DNA from: Aricia agestis
Lineage: Eukaryota > Arthropoda > Insecta > Lepidoptera > Lycaenidae
Assembly (NCBI RefSeq): GCF_905147365.1
Contig: NC_056428.1
Location: 22,102,001 to 22,166,000, forward strand
Direction: 5' to 3'
DNA: 64,000 nt
Of the stretch, positions 42,951-56,846 are shown piece by piece (within the stretch, counting starts at the first letter, position 1; the number at the start of each line of letters is the position of its first letter). The notes under the pieces are model-generated. The model had not been told where the DNA came from and searched no databases. It was given only the letters and a program-made list of their open reading frames with translations. The translations under genes and the position numbers were made by a program.

Positions 42951-45900
42951 CTTCCGCAAATAATTATTTCAAGACTAAAATCAACTAAATCGGTTCAGCC
43001 ATTCTTGAGTATTAACCTTCAAGCGTGCGCGCGCTATTTTATAACGGCAGTGGTCGCGCGTAACCTATAAGACGTGAATTTTGGAAATAAAACACTTTTC
43101 ATTCAACATTTTTTATTATTTCATAAATTTAATTATTAGTCTTTTTAAAAGTAAACAGTTAACCCAGAAAATTAAATGTATTTTTAGTAAAAACTTAATT
43201 ATAAAATCCGCCGATCCAAAGAAGCTTATCTTGTGTGAACAGCGGCAGAAAAAGTGATCGGAATTTTCTTATCCTAGTTCCAATTTTTTCTTCATCTAGC
43301 AATAACACTCGGTGTTATCGGTCAACGACGACTTACTTTTATAAATATACATAGAATTTGCCTCAATTATATGAAAACTACATATAAAATTATAAGAGAG
43401 GCGCGCGGTGTCTTTTCGACGCCGGCGCCGAGACCAAAACAATTGAGGTCCTTGCTGCATAGGGGGTGCGGAGAGTAAGTGTAAGCTATTTATTTTGGAG
43501 ATAGATAAATTATGAAAAGCTACTGAGAGAATAATACAGATTCAACGTGAAATGTCAAAAATATCAACGAAAATGTATTGAGGGTAGTCGATTCGAAGCC
43601 GCGCGACCGCTTGAAGGTTAATAAGACTAACAAAAATAATTTATATTTTAGATAGATCAGGGGTTCTCAAACTTTTCTTGGTCAGGGATTCTTCACTTCG
43701 TTTGAGGATCAACAGGCTATTGAATAATATACATACATGAAACTGTACATTTTAATAATACTTTTGTATACAGATCAGCGTAACTTTTTCCGAGTCCACG
43801 AAAATTGTCGAGAAGCTTTAGAAAAAAAAATGAGATATAACAAAAGTCACATAATTTAATCATCGTTATTTCATATCAATTTTTTTAACACCCTCAGTTT
43901 TCGAGATATATACTCAAAAAACCGAGTACTCGGGCTATTGGACCCATAAAAATTGGACCCAGTGGGTCCAATGACTAGATACGAATTTTTATCAATTTTT
44001 CATCTAGGGATTGGACCCAAGTAATTATTTTTATGATTGTCGGGTTTATATCCGTAGGGTCAGCAAAAAAGTTGTAGATTTGAATAAAAAACAAAATAAT
44101 TACTTTCTATGAAAATATTTATTGAGACCAGTCAAGGCTCAAGACAAATTAAAACTTCAAACAATTAGTAAAAATAATAGAAAATAAATAAATATTTAGC
44201 CAATAATATTAAAATAAAGTATTTTAAAACTAACATAAGATTCTTCGTACTTCTTTTGTTTAAAAACATTGAAATAAAACTAAAGTAGGAATTTTTTTTC
44301 TATCAAATAAAATCACAGTTTTTTTTATATAATAACTTCTTAGGTGTACCTTGTAATTGTAAATTAGTTATTTTAATAATAATATTATCATTTACTAGGT
44401 TTAAAAATATTCGAATTGCCAGTAGGTCACTCAAATAATATTATTAAGTATGGAATAATATTATAATTATTAAAGTATGAGTAATACGTTCCATACATTA
44501 TTTTTTCTAGTTTTTAATAATATTTATTTAATAGTAAAATAAAATTACCTTTATTGTATATTTAACCCTTTTTTTGTAAAATGTACCGTTCGCGACTTAT
44601 ATGCCGCAACGCGTTTTTCGGGAGACGAAATGGCTCCTCCACACTTCCTCCGGTCATGAGGAAACCGGCAGATTTTGTATTTTAAGTAAGTTTTAGATTA
44701 TATTCTTCAAAATAAAAAAAATAAAAAATCGCGCTCGAGATTAACGTTTTTTTTACAAGTTTGCGACCCTATAAATCGGCGGCGCGGCGTCAAGGACTTA
44801 TCGTCAGATTAGTTAAATTTAGTCTTAAAACACTACTCGTAAAATCAACCCCCAATATCTTAATCTGACGCGCTCGAGTATTTCAGACTATCGATTTTTT
44901 TTTACTAATCTGATCGTCTATCCTAGGCGCGCGTCACTACATATAGAGCTAAATACTTTACAAGGTTGTTCTATTAGGTCCAAGGTATCTCTCATATCTT
45001 AAACTGCCACGCTCGAGTATTACCGAAAAGTCCCCTATTCGCCTCCCTAACTATAACAGAAAATAGTCAAAATTCTAATTTCCTTGTTTCGTACTTAACT
45101 AATATGCAATAATGCAATAATTAACTTAATTTTAAGTTAAAATTTAGTTAACTACTTATCAACTTAATACGTGTAAACCAGCTATTAAGGTTAGCACTTA
45201 ATTCAATAACCGTTTATAATAATTAGTAATAAGATGAATAAAAAATTTAACTTTATTTACAGTATCGGATCATGTCTCCCATAGGAAGAAATACATACAA
45301 AAAATAGAATCAAGTCTCCCAGTAAAAAATGTACCAAGTCTCCTTTATAGTATCAGGTTAGAAATAATTTCGCAAGCGAATTTATACTTTGGATATACGT
45401 TATTTTTCAATCAATATGCATCGGCAATCAAATATCTTACATAATGAAACTGTTTCTTTTGCAAATACATACTTTTTAGTTTTTTGTAATATATAAAAGC
45501 CTGTAAATGCCAATCAAAATGAGTTTTCGCCACCATAGAATCTAAAAAGACCTGTCACTTTGAAACGTGAAATAACTGACACATCCGACTGTGAAAAGAA
45601 CCATACCACACCAATTTGCTCGTACCATAGGCAAAAAGTGTTGCTAGCATTAATAAGTCCCCAGTTTCCCCTTTAGACGTCAAGAAGTAACAAACATAGA
45701 AACTCACAAAATTTTGCCTTTATAATATGAGTATGATAGTTAGGGACTAATAAAAATAAATTTACACAGCGATTTAAGGCCTATCTATGCCACACTGAAG
45801 ACATTTAACAAACAAAGGCAGCAAAACTTACATACTTGTTACGCTACGAATTGTTAGGAATCCCGCCGACGCATCACCCGACCATCGTCACGCGACAGCG

Positions 45901-46102
45901 GTACGAGCATTCCTTATTTTAGACAACATGGGCAATAGCTATTTGTCGTCACTCATTATTCAAATGTAAAAATATATTCAATTGTAAGATAAATTAAGAA
46001 ATTCTGTTTTTTTTTTAAGTGTAACTGCTGCAAAATATGATTTACTTATACGCTGCATAAATATATTATAAATTAGGGTGAAAATCTACTGAATATAACT
46101 AA
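42951..46102. other. Long stretch without supported features
   Basis: 3.1 kb of largely AT-rich DNA. A hAT-like end (CAGGGGTTCTCAAACTTTT) lies at 43,667 without a found partner; a GC-richer patch lies near 43,400. No coding signature. Confidence 0.4.
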
Positions 46103-46291
46103 CTAGCTGTTGCCCGCGACTCCGTCCGCGTGGACTTCAGCTTACAGCGCGCTGTACGGCGCTTGTCATAGAGTACACTTATATATTATACTTATAGTAG
46201 ATAGTTCCTGTTGAACCATGTAGGCTACCACGACAGAGGTGCTTCCGCGGTATGCTTACTTCAAACTTCAATGTTCACACTTTATTACTTT

Positions 46292-46326
<35 letters not shown>

Positions 46327-46695
46327 CGTCACACGTAAAACGCCCCTAGGCGGTAGGAGGGGGGTCGAAGTCGAACATCAACTCTTCTTCATACTCCAAA
46401 AAAACGTAAATTGAATCTTCCTCTTTACCACCTCTTATAGAAACACGTTTGAGTTTGCGCTTGTGCGATGTAGGAGACGGCACGACGCCATCTATTATGC
46501 ATTTTTGGAACTAACTTAATTTGAACAAATTTACGCATTTTCACGCCCTTTTTTCCAGTTAAAAAGTAGCCTATGTCCTTTCTCAGGTTTCAGACTATCT
46601 GTGTACAAAATTTCATTACAATCAGTTCGGTAGTTTTGGCGCGAAAGCGAGACAGACAGACAGAGATACTTTCGCATTTATAATATTAGTATAGA
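46103..46695 (-). mobile_element. Complete Lep1-type Helitron (593 bp)
   Basis: On the minus strand: starts TCTATACTAATATTATAAAT after A with TGTC repeats, ends GCGGGCAACAG-CTAG before T. Contains a GACA run at about 46,294-46,326. Homologous over its length to 13,576-14,210. Open frames here (for example around 46,211) cross the microsatellite and are not genes. Confidence 0.88.
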
Positions 46696-46699
46696 TTAC

Positions 46700-47102
46700 T
46701 TCTGTCATGTACTTGATGTAATGAGCAATTTACAACGCCTGTAATAACATTTTGATCTGCAAAAACATTTTAATTATATTGATACTCGTAATGACATGTA
46801 TTTTTGCTATAACATTATTACTGTAATTTTAAATTTTAATATCGCCGTAATGATGTTTATTTTATAACACGGGTTACTTATTTACAGTATGAAAGTTACA
46901 ATCCATTAAGGCCATCCCCCGAGCAAACGACCTTGACCATACATTTGCCGCGTTGCCGAGATCGCACTAAAATCCTATTTTTTTTGGTTCAATTTTTATA
47001 TATTTTTATCTTGATTCAAAATTGACCTAAAAAAAATTCAAACGGGAAATATGTAGTTAATGAAATTGACGATCTATTGGCGTGTGTTTCAAATAAAAGT
47101 AA
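46700..47102. other. No recognisable feature
   Basis: AT-rich, no element ends identified. Confidence 0.4.
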
Positions 47103-47528
47103 CTAGAGATCGCCCAATTGTCGAAATTCGACCTTAGTTTCAACGACATTAGGACTACTACCTATATTTTGTAAAAAATATTGACTTTATTATATTTTTT
47201 TTAACTCTTGTATCTGGGACTCAGCTGATCTCAGACTGGCCGTGTAAGCATTGTCTAATAGTATCTTAAATTCAATTAAAAAAAAACTATAATCCATTTT
47301 CAATTTGTCAACTTGTTGTCAACAGACTTCATCCATAAATAGAGCATAATTCGTATGTATAGGCTTGTCACTCAAAAATCTGTCATTTTTCCTAGTAGTA
47401 GTGTCGTCAGTGTGTGTAACGTTTTATTTGTTAAAAATATATATGATAAAAGCATCATTTTAAAATAATATTAGCTCGATGCACTCCTTCATCATATAAA
47501 CTATAACTGTGCAAAAATTCATGCACCT
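47103..47528 (-). mobile_element. Helitron family C, 3' part, minus strand
   Basis: Starts (plus coordinates) with CTAGAGATCGCCCAATTGTCG, the inverted 3' end of family C, after A. It holds the uninterrupted TATAGGCTTGTCACTC region that equals the pre-insertion site of the mariner at 1.5 kb. Its 5' part is replaced by the palindrome that follows. Confidence 0.8.
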
Positions 47529-47727
47529 ATATATTGATTCAAGCATACTGTATCTCCCTAGTATTTACAAATCTATATATTAATACGTGAGCCAAAAACT
47601 TTGTAACCCTTTTGACGAAACATGGGGAAACCATGTTTCGTCAAAAGGGTTACAAAGTTTTTGGCTCACGTATTAATATATAGATTTGTAAATACTAGGG
47701 AGATACAGTATGCTTGAATCAATATAT
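47529..47727. repeat. Perfect palindrome with 97-bp arms made of Helitron 5' ends
   Basis: Arms 47,529-47,625 and 47,631-47,727 are exact reverse complements around the loop GGAAA. Each arm carries about 40 bp of flank followed by the family C 5' end (TCTATATATTAATACGTG...) pointing to the centre. Confidence 0.95.
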
Positions 47728-48140
47728 TAATACGCGAGCGAAAAACGTTGGATACCTTTAATTGACCCTTTTTGAAAAATGCGGATACGTACTCGTAGGT
47801 GAATGAAATTTTGCAGAGTTATAGTTTATAATATGGTGAAGGAGTGCATCGAGCTAATATTAATTTAAAATTATGCTTTTATCATACAACTTTTTAACAC
47901 ATAAAACATTACACACACTACAACACAGACTCTAGGAGATTTTTATTGACAAGCCTATTGCACACGAATTGTACTTACTATTTTATTTATGGTTGAAGTC
48001 TGTTCTCATATTGTATAAAATACTGCATAAGACAATTATTACACGGCCAGTCTGTCATCATTTGACTTTATATGAGCCTGTCGCAGAAATTATGTCTAAA
48101 AAATAATAAAGTCAATATTTTGATAATATAATATTTATAG
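47728..48140 (+). mobile_element. Helitron family C, diverged plus-strand part
   Basis: ATTAATACGCGAGCGAAAAA through GGTGAATGAAATTTTGCAG, GAGTGCATCGAGCTAATATT and ACACGGCCAGTCTGTCATCA; truncated before the hairpin and CTAG end. It is the mirror partner of 47,103-47,528, but more diverged than the palindrome between them. Confidence 0.75.
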
Positions 48141-48527
48141 AAAAGCGTTGAAAGGGGTATGAAGATTTTGGCCGACCTACTGTCCGCTATTGTGCTTTTT
48201 CACGTCCACGAATATTTTTTTCAAAAATGGATAGCTAACATCAATACAAACAAAAAATAATCATGGGCAAAACCACGTAAAATGTCACATTTCGAAAATA
48301 TGAGCTGCCGAAGTTTTACCAATTTAAGATATTGCAACTAGAATACTGACTGGCTCGCATTTTTGTACTACGACCTCTATTTTTCATCCAGCCAGCGGTC
48401 CGTGACACAAAACTCACTTCTCCATTGATAACTGAGTAGTAATTTCGTATCATGACAACACCAGCGTAGACAGAAATATATATGTCTATTGTGACAACAC
48501 TAACACATAAGCTGGCTTGCTTTTGAG

Positions 48528-48591
48528 AAAAACAGAATTCAATAAACACCAACCAGCACTTGCTGGTTGGTGTTTATTGAATTCTGTTTTT
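48528..48591. repeat. Perfect palindrome with 31-bp arms
   Basis: Arms 48,528-48,558 and 48,561-48,591 (AAAAACAGAATTCAATAAAC...) separated by only CT. Confidence 0.95.
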
Positions 48592-49107
48592 AGCTTTAGT
48601 TAAAGCTACTTAGCTTTTACTGAAAAGTTTACATTTTAGTAATTTTATTTATTAATATTATATACTTTTTAGTCTTAAATTATATTACTATTTAGTTGGT
48701 AAGTTACTTAAAAAGTTATATTTAAGTATATAATAGCGTGTATTTTAGTGAAAATAACTCGTTATAAAAATTAAACATTCGAAGTATTCGACTTTTTGGA
48801 AAACGATTATTCTCAAGTTAATCACGAAGCGATACATTAGTAAAGACGCCTTAGATACCTTAGTAATCCATTTAGTGTTAGTGAGGTTTCAGAATAATAA
48901 CATAGGTAAGTGAGGTGTAGTATAAAGAATATACCTACGTCTAGTCAACAATAAGGTTCGTATTTGTGCGATGAGCTAAGCCTGCATTGATTTAGTACAC
49001 AAGAAACACATACAAGGTATAAGGAACACAATTAGTGTTGTGTATAATTACTGTAAAATATGAATTTTCACCGATAACCTACAGGTACAATCTTTTAATT
49101 GCACCAT
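48592..49107. other. No recognisable feature
   Basis: AT-rich, nothing supported. Confidence 0.4.
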
Positions 49108-49346
49108 GTCACCATGGCAACGTCCATCGCTATCCCGTCGCACAAACAATGGTCGCCGTCAGTCTCGAGTTGTAATAATTTACTATTATTTATTCAACAA
49201 ATGCACTTATCAATATAAAAAGTACCCAGTAGCCGATTCTCAGACCCACTGAATATGCATAATTATAAAATTTGGTTAAAATCAGTAAAGCCGTTTCGGA
49301 GGAGTACGCGGCATAACATTGTGACACGAACATTTTATATATAAGA
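49108..49346 (-). mobile_element. Helitron family D, 3'-truncated copy
   Basis: 5' end on the minus strand TCTTATATATAAAATG after A, then the ACTCGAGACTGACGGCGACC region shared with 26,922-27,233. The GCCGGGACAG-CTAG end is missing. Confidence 0.75.
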
Positions 49347-50560
49347 TAAATAACATTTCATTAAATAATTTAACGCGTTTTGTTCGCAAAACAAATATGC
49401 AGTCAAAACATACTCAAACTCAAAGTTCTTGCAAAGCCGCAAACATAAAAATATTTTATTTTATTTTTTTAATTAAAGTAATATAATATTATATTTTTAA
49501 GCTTTTAGGTTTCCGTGCTTAAGGGGCCGGGTGCCATCGAAATTCTCATACATACGTAATACCAAAATCATTTTCTCATCCGCCCTAAAGTACTATCTCT
49601 TTGTTTTGTTAGAACAGTATTTACATAGTCACTGGTTAAGTCGTCCGACTACCTAACAACAAAACGTCTACAGTTTGAGAGAAGCAAAAGCAATAAAAGC
49701 TCAAAAAACAACAAAAACTAAACTGTTATTTAAGTGGATATAGCTTTGTGAAAAACACCCCGGGCTATAAGAATATGTCGGCCATTTTGATTTGCTATCT
49801 GCAGCGTTCAAATATCTGTCACCCGTCACACATTTAGTAAAAAGAGCACGCATCGGGCGTATAGAAAACATCAAAGGGCTCGGCCGGCTTCATCCTTTCA
49901 ATCAATTTTGTTCTATTTGGTGTCAACTGGTTTTGAACGTGATTTTTCCTACTCAATTACTACGATTGAAAACTTTGTTAGAGGTTTGATTCATCTATTT
50001 TGTTTGATCGTCATGACCAGCTTCGTGCTGTGAGATTAGACGAAAAGGTAAAATCATTTATGATTTTTCTAAAACATCCCACTTCTGATATTTTTCCTAT
50101 TTCCACCCATTCTTCACGGAAAGTAACTGCTATTCATACGAATATTATAAATGCGACAGTTTGTCTGTCTTCACTCCATTAGAACTAAATCGATTTTCAT
50201 AACATAAGATATTAAGTCCTGTAAATAGGAAAGTTTTGTTTCGGTTTTATGGTTCCCACGCGATAAACTCTAATCGAAACAACAATGTCCCGAACAACAT
50301 GTTTAATATTTAATATAATTACGTGACAGTATAAAAAAATCATTGCTGATATAAACGTAGCCGTAATGAATGCGTTAACTATAGTCCCTCTCGCACTTGG
50401 CCAGACGAGGACCGTCATTGAACACGCACGACATACCCGAACCTTTTTCAAGCTTATTACAATAGTAATAAGGTTTACATGTGCTCTCGTCTACAGTCAA
50501 CACCCTCAATAACGCAACTCGCAATCAGTGGTTTGCATTGGTATACAGTTTAAGTCAATA
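49347..50560. other. Mostly unrecognised; one short Helitron start
   Basis: At 50,132-50,180 a Lep1-like start (GAATATTATAAATGCGACAG plus TGTCTGTC) is seen. Short open frames elsewhere show no motif. Confidence 0.4.
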
Positions 50561-51055
50561 ATCAGCCAAGTGTGAGTCGGACTCGCGCACGAAGGGTTTC
50601 GTACAGTTATAGAGACCAAGCCCCCCTCACATTTTTATTTTATTTTAATATTATTAATTATTAAAGTACACATATAATTAGGGCTTTTGTGAAAGTATCA
50701 AGTGCCTTGTACAATTTGTACATTCTTGTAGGGAGAGTAAAACACAGAATACTTATATTATCACTCAACACCCCCACTCGGGCTCGTAGCTGATAGAAGA
50801 AGTGATCGTCAGACCGAGGTCGAGCGACCACTACTACTCTCCCCACTACCTACCCAAGTAGGCGGGACATACCTTTATTTATCAATACACTACATGTCTA
50901 CTTGTTGCCATTATTGATATCGAGCAAAAAGGCCAAAAAATCACGTTTATTATATGGGAGCCCCTCTTAAATATTAATTTTATTTTGTTTTTAGTATTAA
51001 GTGTTATAGCGGCAACAGACAATACACAATATGTGAAATTAGAATAACTCAATAA
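50561..51055 (-). mobile_element. AGGGTTCC-type repeat, minus-strand copy, interrupted
   Basis: GCCAAGTGTGAGTCGGACTC and GCGCACGAAGGG at one end and TATAGCGGCAACAGACAATA at the other are characteristic of this repeat; about 270 bp of unrelated sequence (roughly 50,650-50,920) lies between. Confidence 0.6.
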
Positions 51056-51118
51056 AACCTCATTTAATAAACCATTCTCTTGAACAATTTATAACTTTTA
51101 TTTTGTACAGCTATCGGC

Positions 51119-51334
51119 ATGAATATAGATTTTAACAAATATATTATATTTATTTGCATACCACTTGCTATTAATTGCGCACATTCTGCAATATATTATT
51201 CCACATGGCTACGTGAAAAACGTGCTAAGTCCGAAGATTACCGGGTCCGAAGATTACCGGGTGTAACAAAATTAAGTGATAATACTTTAGGGTGTATAAG
51301 TCCTCGCAAGATTATCAGCGAAGTTGATTCATAG
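51119..51334 (+). CDS. Uncharacterised 71-codon open frame
   Basis: N-terminal hydrophobic stretch (YIIFICIPLAINC) that could be a signal peptide or chance, then a basic tail with a direct duplication of about 16 bp (TCCGAAGATTACCGGG). No family recognised and no supporting context. Confidence 0.1.
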   Translation: MNIDFNKYIIFICIPLAINCAHSAIYYSTWLREKRAKSEDYRVRRLPGVTKLSDNTLGCISPRKIISEVDS

Positions 51335-51452
51335 GCAAATGACATAGTTAGTACGTAATTTAAAAGCCCAGCCGAGACAACGATTAATATTGAATTAACG
51401 TAACCTAATTAAATGACGAATTATTATTAAATGACGTAATCATAGACCAGGG

Positions 51453-51620
51453 GTCACCAAATGGCGGACCGCGGTCCGCACCCGGACCGCTGACCCTTTG
51501 TGTGCGGAACAAACATGTTCGAAGATGAACTTCGTTAAAATTAATTTCGGTCTCGACATACTGATGAACATGTAGCAATTTATATTCTAAATAATATTTT
51601 CTGTACGCCTAAGCGCTTTA
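51453..51620 (+). mobile_element. hAT-derived MITE, left end
   Basis: CAGGGGTCACCAAATGGCGG and CCGCGGTCCGCA as in the complete element at 55,834-56,171; the other end is not found. Confidence 0.65.
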
Positions 51621-52054
51621 CTACAGATTTTGTGGTTGGTTTAAGACGTGGATGCCTCAGGAGGCGTGTTTTTAATGGCATTTTGCAGTACCAATAGAAA
51701 CGCTCAAACGTCAAAGGATCTAAAGGGGCGTCTATCTTGCATTTTTGGAAATCACTTCATAATATTGATGAAGGTTTATTGCGATCAAGAAATCAACTAG
51801 ATCCTGAAAATTGGATTTGATAAATATTGAGTCAACTTAATACCTACCTACCGGATTGAAGTGCAATTTTGCGGCTCCGATCACCGGATCCAATAATGAT
51901 AAATACAAATATTAGATTTACCAGCAGAAAAAAAATGCTATATTTCGTTCTAAATTACGTCACTAGAACTAGATGCGGAAGCAACTACGTTGCGCTGAAA
52001 GTCGTTTATTGCGCGGTTTCATATGTCCTTTCCCGTCCCTTAAATTATCTTTTT

Positions 52055-52285
52055 TTTATGAAATAAGGGGGCAAACGAGCAAACGGGTCACCTGATGGAA
52101 AGCATCTTCCGTCGCCCATGGACACTCGCAGCATCAGAAGAGCTGCAGGTGCGTTGCCGGCCTTTTAAGAGGGAATAGGGTAATAGGGGAGGGTAGGGAC
52201 GGGAAGGGAATAGGGGAGGGTAGGGAAGGGAATAGAGTAGGGGATTGGGCCTTCGGTAAACTCACTCATTTGGCGAAACACCAAA
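52055..52285 (+). repeat. Dispersed repeat family D1, copy 4
   Basis: GAAATAAGGGGGCAAACGAG to CTCACTCATTTGGCGAAACA; has the longest purine-rich GGGAATAGGG/GGGAGGGTAGGG stretch (about 52,169-52,245). 3' part truncated. Confidence 0.75.
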
Positions 52286-53249
52286 TATTATCTAAATCGG
52301 TTCAGCCGTCGAAATGTGAATATGTTGTATTAATATCGTTGATTTCGGTGAAACTTATAACGAGTTACCTGTCCAAGTAGGCCCAAGGCCCAAAATGGAC
52401 CACTATCGACGATAAAGATTGTGCCACAGAAATGGATCTAGATTTCTGTGGATTGTGCAATGTGCATGCTTAATACAGCTTTGCAATCATAATGGCGATC
52501 ATTGTTATCAATCATGAATAATGTTCCAACATGAAGAAGCCTCATCACGGGCCATTTTTCCCGAAAGAGTAAATACCCAGACAAGATCAATAAAGGGACA
52601 ATATTTTCGGCTGCAGCTTTAAATTCTGCAGCGGATGTAACTATGTAACAAAATATTCAATTAATATTCAATTCGCGAAATATTTCAATGCCCTAATCGG
52701 GGGAGGACACAAAGGGACACAATATTGATGTATATTTGTACAGGCCCTATGGCGCTAAAAAATTGGACTCTGCAAAATTTAATGATTGAAATTTAATGTT
52801 TAGTTGGATATTATTAATTTAACAACGTGTGAACTATTTAACGGGACAAATTTTTAGGAAACATGTAATGTTAAAATAAGACAATTTAAAATACAACAAT
52901 TTTAAGAAATCATTCCACGATTTCAATGAAACATAATATCGTCGTCCTCTCTTCGACTACAACTGTTTTGATCAAATCACAAACACAAAACTTCTCATAA
53001 AATTTCCAATCAATATGACTGGCCAAAAGTACAACAATCAGTTTACGTGTGTGAGAATACTAATTTGCAGTTTAACCAAAAACGGACTAGAACGAGGATC
53101 GCATTTCTTTTAACGTCGGATTAAGGGTAAAATCAACTGCCACAGTTTTTGTGTATGACGCGCAGAGACTTCTGAAACTTTCGCAGATTGTGTTACATAT
53201 CTGTTGCCGCTATAACAACAAATACTGAATCTTAAATACTGTACGAATA
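52286..53249. other. No recognisable feature
   Basis: AT-rich, nothing supported. Confidence 0.4.
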
Positions 53250-53429
53250 ATACACGGCCAGTCTGTCATCATTTATCTTAATTAATCTGAGACTGATGCA
53301 GGAATTATGTCAAAAAATAATATTAAAGTCAATATTTTGACACTAGAATATCAATAGAAAAGCGTTGAAATTTGAAACAATTTAATTTTTTTATTTGAGG
53401 TCGAATTTCAACCATTGGGCGATCTCTAG
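53250..53429 (+). mobile_element. Helitron family C, 3' fragment
   Basis: ACACGGCCAGTCTGTCATCA through the hairpin GGTCGAATTTCAACC and ATTGGGCGATCT-CTAG before T. The 5' half is missing. Confidence 0.75.
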
Positions 53430-53539
53430 TATTGAGAAATAGAATCCTATATTTGTTCTTGTTGTGTTGACTCCTAATCAATAATGTGTGTTGTTGTGTT
53501 CTTCAATTTCACGCAATAATGACTCATGTGTGTCGGAGG

Positions 53540-53668
53540 TAAGTGATCCTTTTTTTACCTTTGTTTAGTTTTAGGTGTCGCTTTATCGTTTATTACAATT
53601 TACAATTGCTTCACAAATCAATCGAAAGGAACTTCGTTCCATCCGGGTGTCTTTTGACACCTCTCTAG
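53540..53668 (+). mobile_element. Helitron 3' end, family E
   Basis: Ends with a clear hairpin GGTGTC-TTTT-GACACC followed by TCT and CTAG before T, the textbook 3' structure of Helitrons. The 5' limit is unknown. Confidence 0.6.
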
Positions 53669-53741
53669 TTTTTTTTTCTCTATAATGGTACTCGCCCCCG
53701 AAACCTCCTATTTCACAGCTGTGCCCAGACCGGGCACAGTA

Positions 53742-53960
53742 GTATCCAATATCCTTATAATATACGAAATTGGGTCTATCTGTCTATGTGTTTGTTATCA
53801 AGTTTCGCGAAGGTACGAAACGTTCGGTTTGCGACTCACGATTGTCCGGTTCTTGTATGATCGTTACATTCAATCATTCATGTCAGACCATACATCAATA
53901 TCTACTATCGATACTCTTGGGTCCAGAATGGAAATCATTTTGTCTACCAAAGTTACAGCA
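53742..53960 (+). mobile_element. Helitron 5' fragment
   Basis: TCCAATATCCTTATAATATA preceded by A, then GTCTATCTGTC. The ~50 bp preceding and including this start reappear at the end of the window. Confidence 0.5.
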
Positions 53961-54289
53961 TATCTTAATATATATATTTCTTGTGTGCGTGTGTATGTGA
54001 CTGAACTCCTCCTAAACGACTGGACCAATTTTGATGAAATTTTTTGTGTGTGTTCGTGGAGATTCGAGAATGGTTTAGATTTACAGTTTGGTCTACTGGA
54101 AAATGTTTTTTCAATTAATTTCTTATTTATAAGGAGTTGTTGATTTTGGAATGTTTTACATTAGATCCGGCGGACGGCGCTATCATCGCATTCAATATTA
54201 TTCTACTTCAATTTTAGTTTGTCCTGACAGATGGTGCTACGATTAATTTGAAAAAAATTTTGTTATTCAATTCATGTGCTGAATAAATA

Positions 54290-55712
<1,423 letters not shown>

Positions 55713-55833
55713 ATAAAATTAGCACAATGTGTACTAACACGTATAGGTATAACATAATCGAATATTATCAAAATCGGAGACATCGGCAATTTTTCCTTAT
55801 CCGCTTGGCGTGGAATTCCCCTAATCCCTATAC

Positions 55834-56171
55834 CAGGGGTCACCAAATGGCGGACCGCGGTCCGCATCGGGACCGCCGACCCATTGTATGCGGATCGAGC
55901 ATTTTTGAAGGTGGACTTCGTTAAAAATAAATTTCGGTCTTGACTTACTGAGGGACATCTCCAGGATTTAATGTCAATAGCTTGCACGACTTTCACTCCA
56001 AACAAGCAATAAAATTGTCACTTTTCTCATTGATGTGTAAATAAAAACCTTTGTAATTTTCGTAATTACCTTTGTTTAGTAAATCTTTTTTTTTATTATA
56101 AAATGTGCGGACCACGAAGGTCATTTCTTTTTTTAAAATGGACCCCGAGCGAAACTAATTGGTGGCCCCTG
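55834..56171. mobile_element. Non-autonomous hAT element 1 (338 bp)
   Basis: Perfect 8-bp duplication CCCTATAC at 55,826-55,833 and 56,172-56,179. Ends CAGGGGTCACCAAATGG (left) and CAGGGGCCACCAATT (right, reverse strand). A partial relative is at 51,453. Non-coding. Confidence 0.9.
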
Positions 56172-56289
56172 CCCTATACCAAAATACAGCTGTTATACAG
56201 CTAGTTGTGTAATGTCGTAATGTGTTGCTCGGGGACGATCTCTGTATGGGCCTATGTCAGTATAGGCCACTTAGATAGAAGGAGAATTA

Positions 56290-56515
56290 CAGTAGGGACT
56301 CGATTAACCGGATTAATTGTTGTCGTTAGGCATTCGAAGTTCGAACATTCGAAAATCCGGATAATTTAATGTATGAAGAAAAGCTGGTTCGGTGCATATT
56401 ATGTACGTAATCTTATATCTTCACTAAAAATAACACAGAAATCAATGTTCATTAAGAGATAGAAAATCCGAATAATCGCGAATACGTATATCTGAGGACC
56501 AGATAATCGAGTTAC
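56290..56515. mobile_element. Possible pogo/Tc1-like MITE
   Basis: Ends CAGTAGGGACTCGATTAACC (left) and GTAACTCGATTATCTGG (right, reverse strand), sharing ACTCGATTA, flanked by TA at 56,288-56,289 and 56,516-56,517. Ends are imperfect. Confidence 0.45.
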
Positions 56516-56532
56516 TAAATATCGTTATAGAG

Positions 56533-56774
56533 CAGCCTTTCCCCAAAGGCCGATAACGCCCTCTTGTGGGCGCTGAAGGTCTAAAGGGGGGCGTTGTGGG
56601 ACTCGAAAAAAAATGGGGGCCTTGTGTAGATTTGTAATAATAATAAAAGTGTAATTTGTATTAGGGGGTGGATTTCGTCTGGATGCATTTTAAATAAAGA
56701 AAATTGGGGGGGGGCGCTAAAACGTATTTTTTTCTCAAAGTGGACAGTAGACAAAATAAGTTTGGGAACCCCTG
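56533..56774. mobile_element. Non-autonomous hAT element 2 (242 bp)
   Basis: Perfect 8-bp duplication TTATAGAG at 56,525-56,532 and 56,775-56,782. Ends CAGCCTTTCCCCAAAGG (left) and CAGGGGTTCCCAAA (right, reverse strand). Confidence 0.85.
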
Positions 56775-56846
56775 TTATAGAGCCATTACAACATTTACAA
56801 CTAGGAACAATGATGTTTTCGAATACCAGCAAACATTAATTACAGG

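Noticed and set aside
43660..43720. Complete hAT element starting at CAGGGGTTCTCAAAC
   Set aside because: No matching right end or 8-bp duplication was found, so only an end-like sequence is noted.
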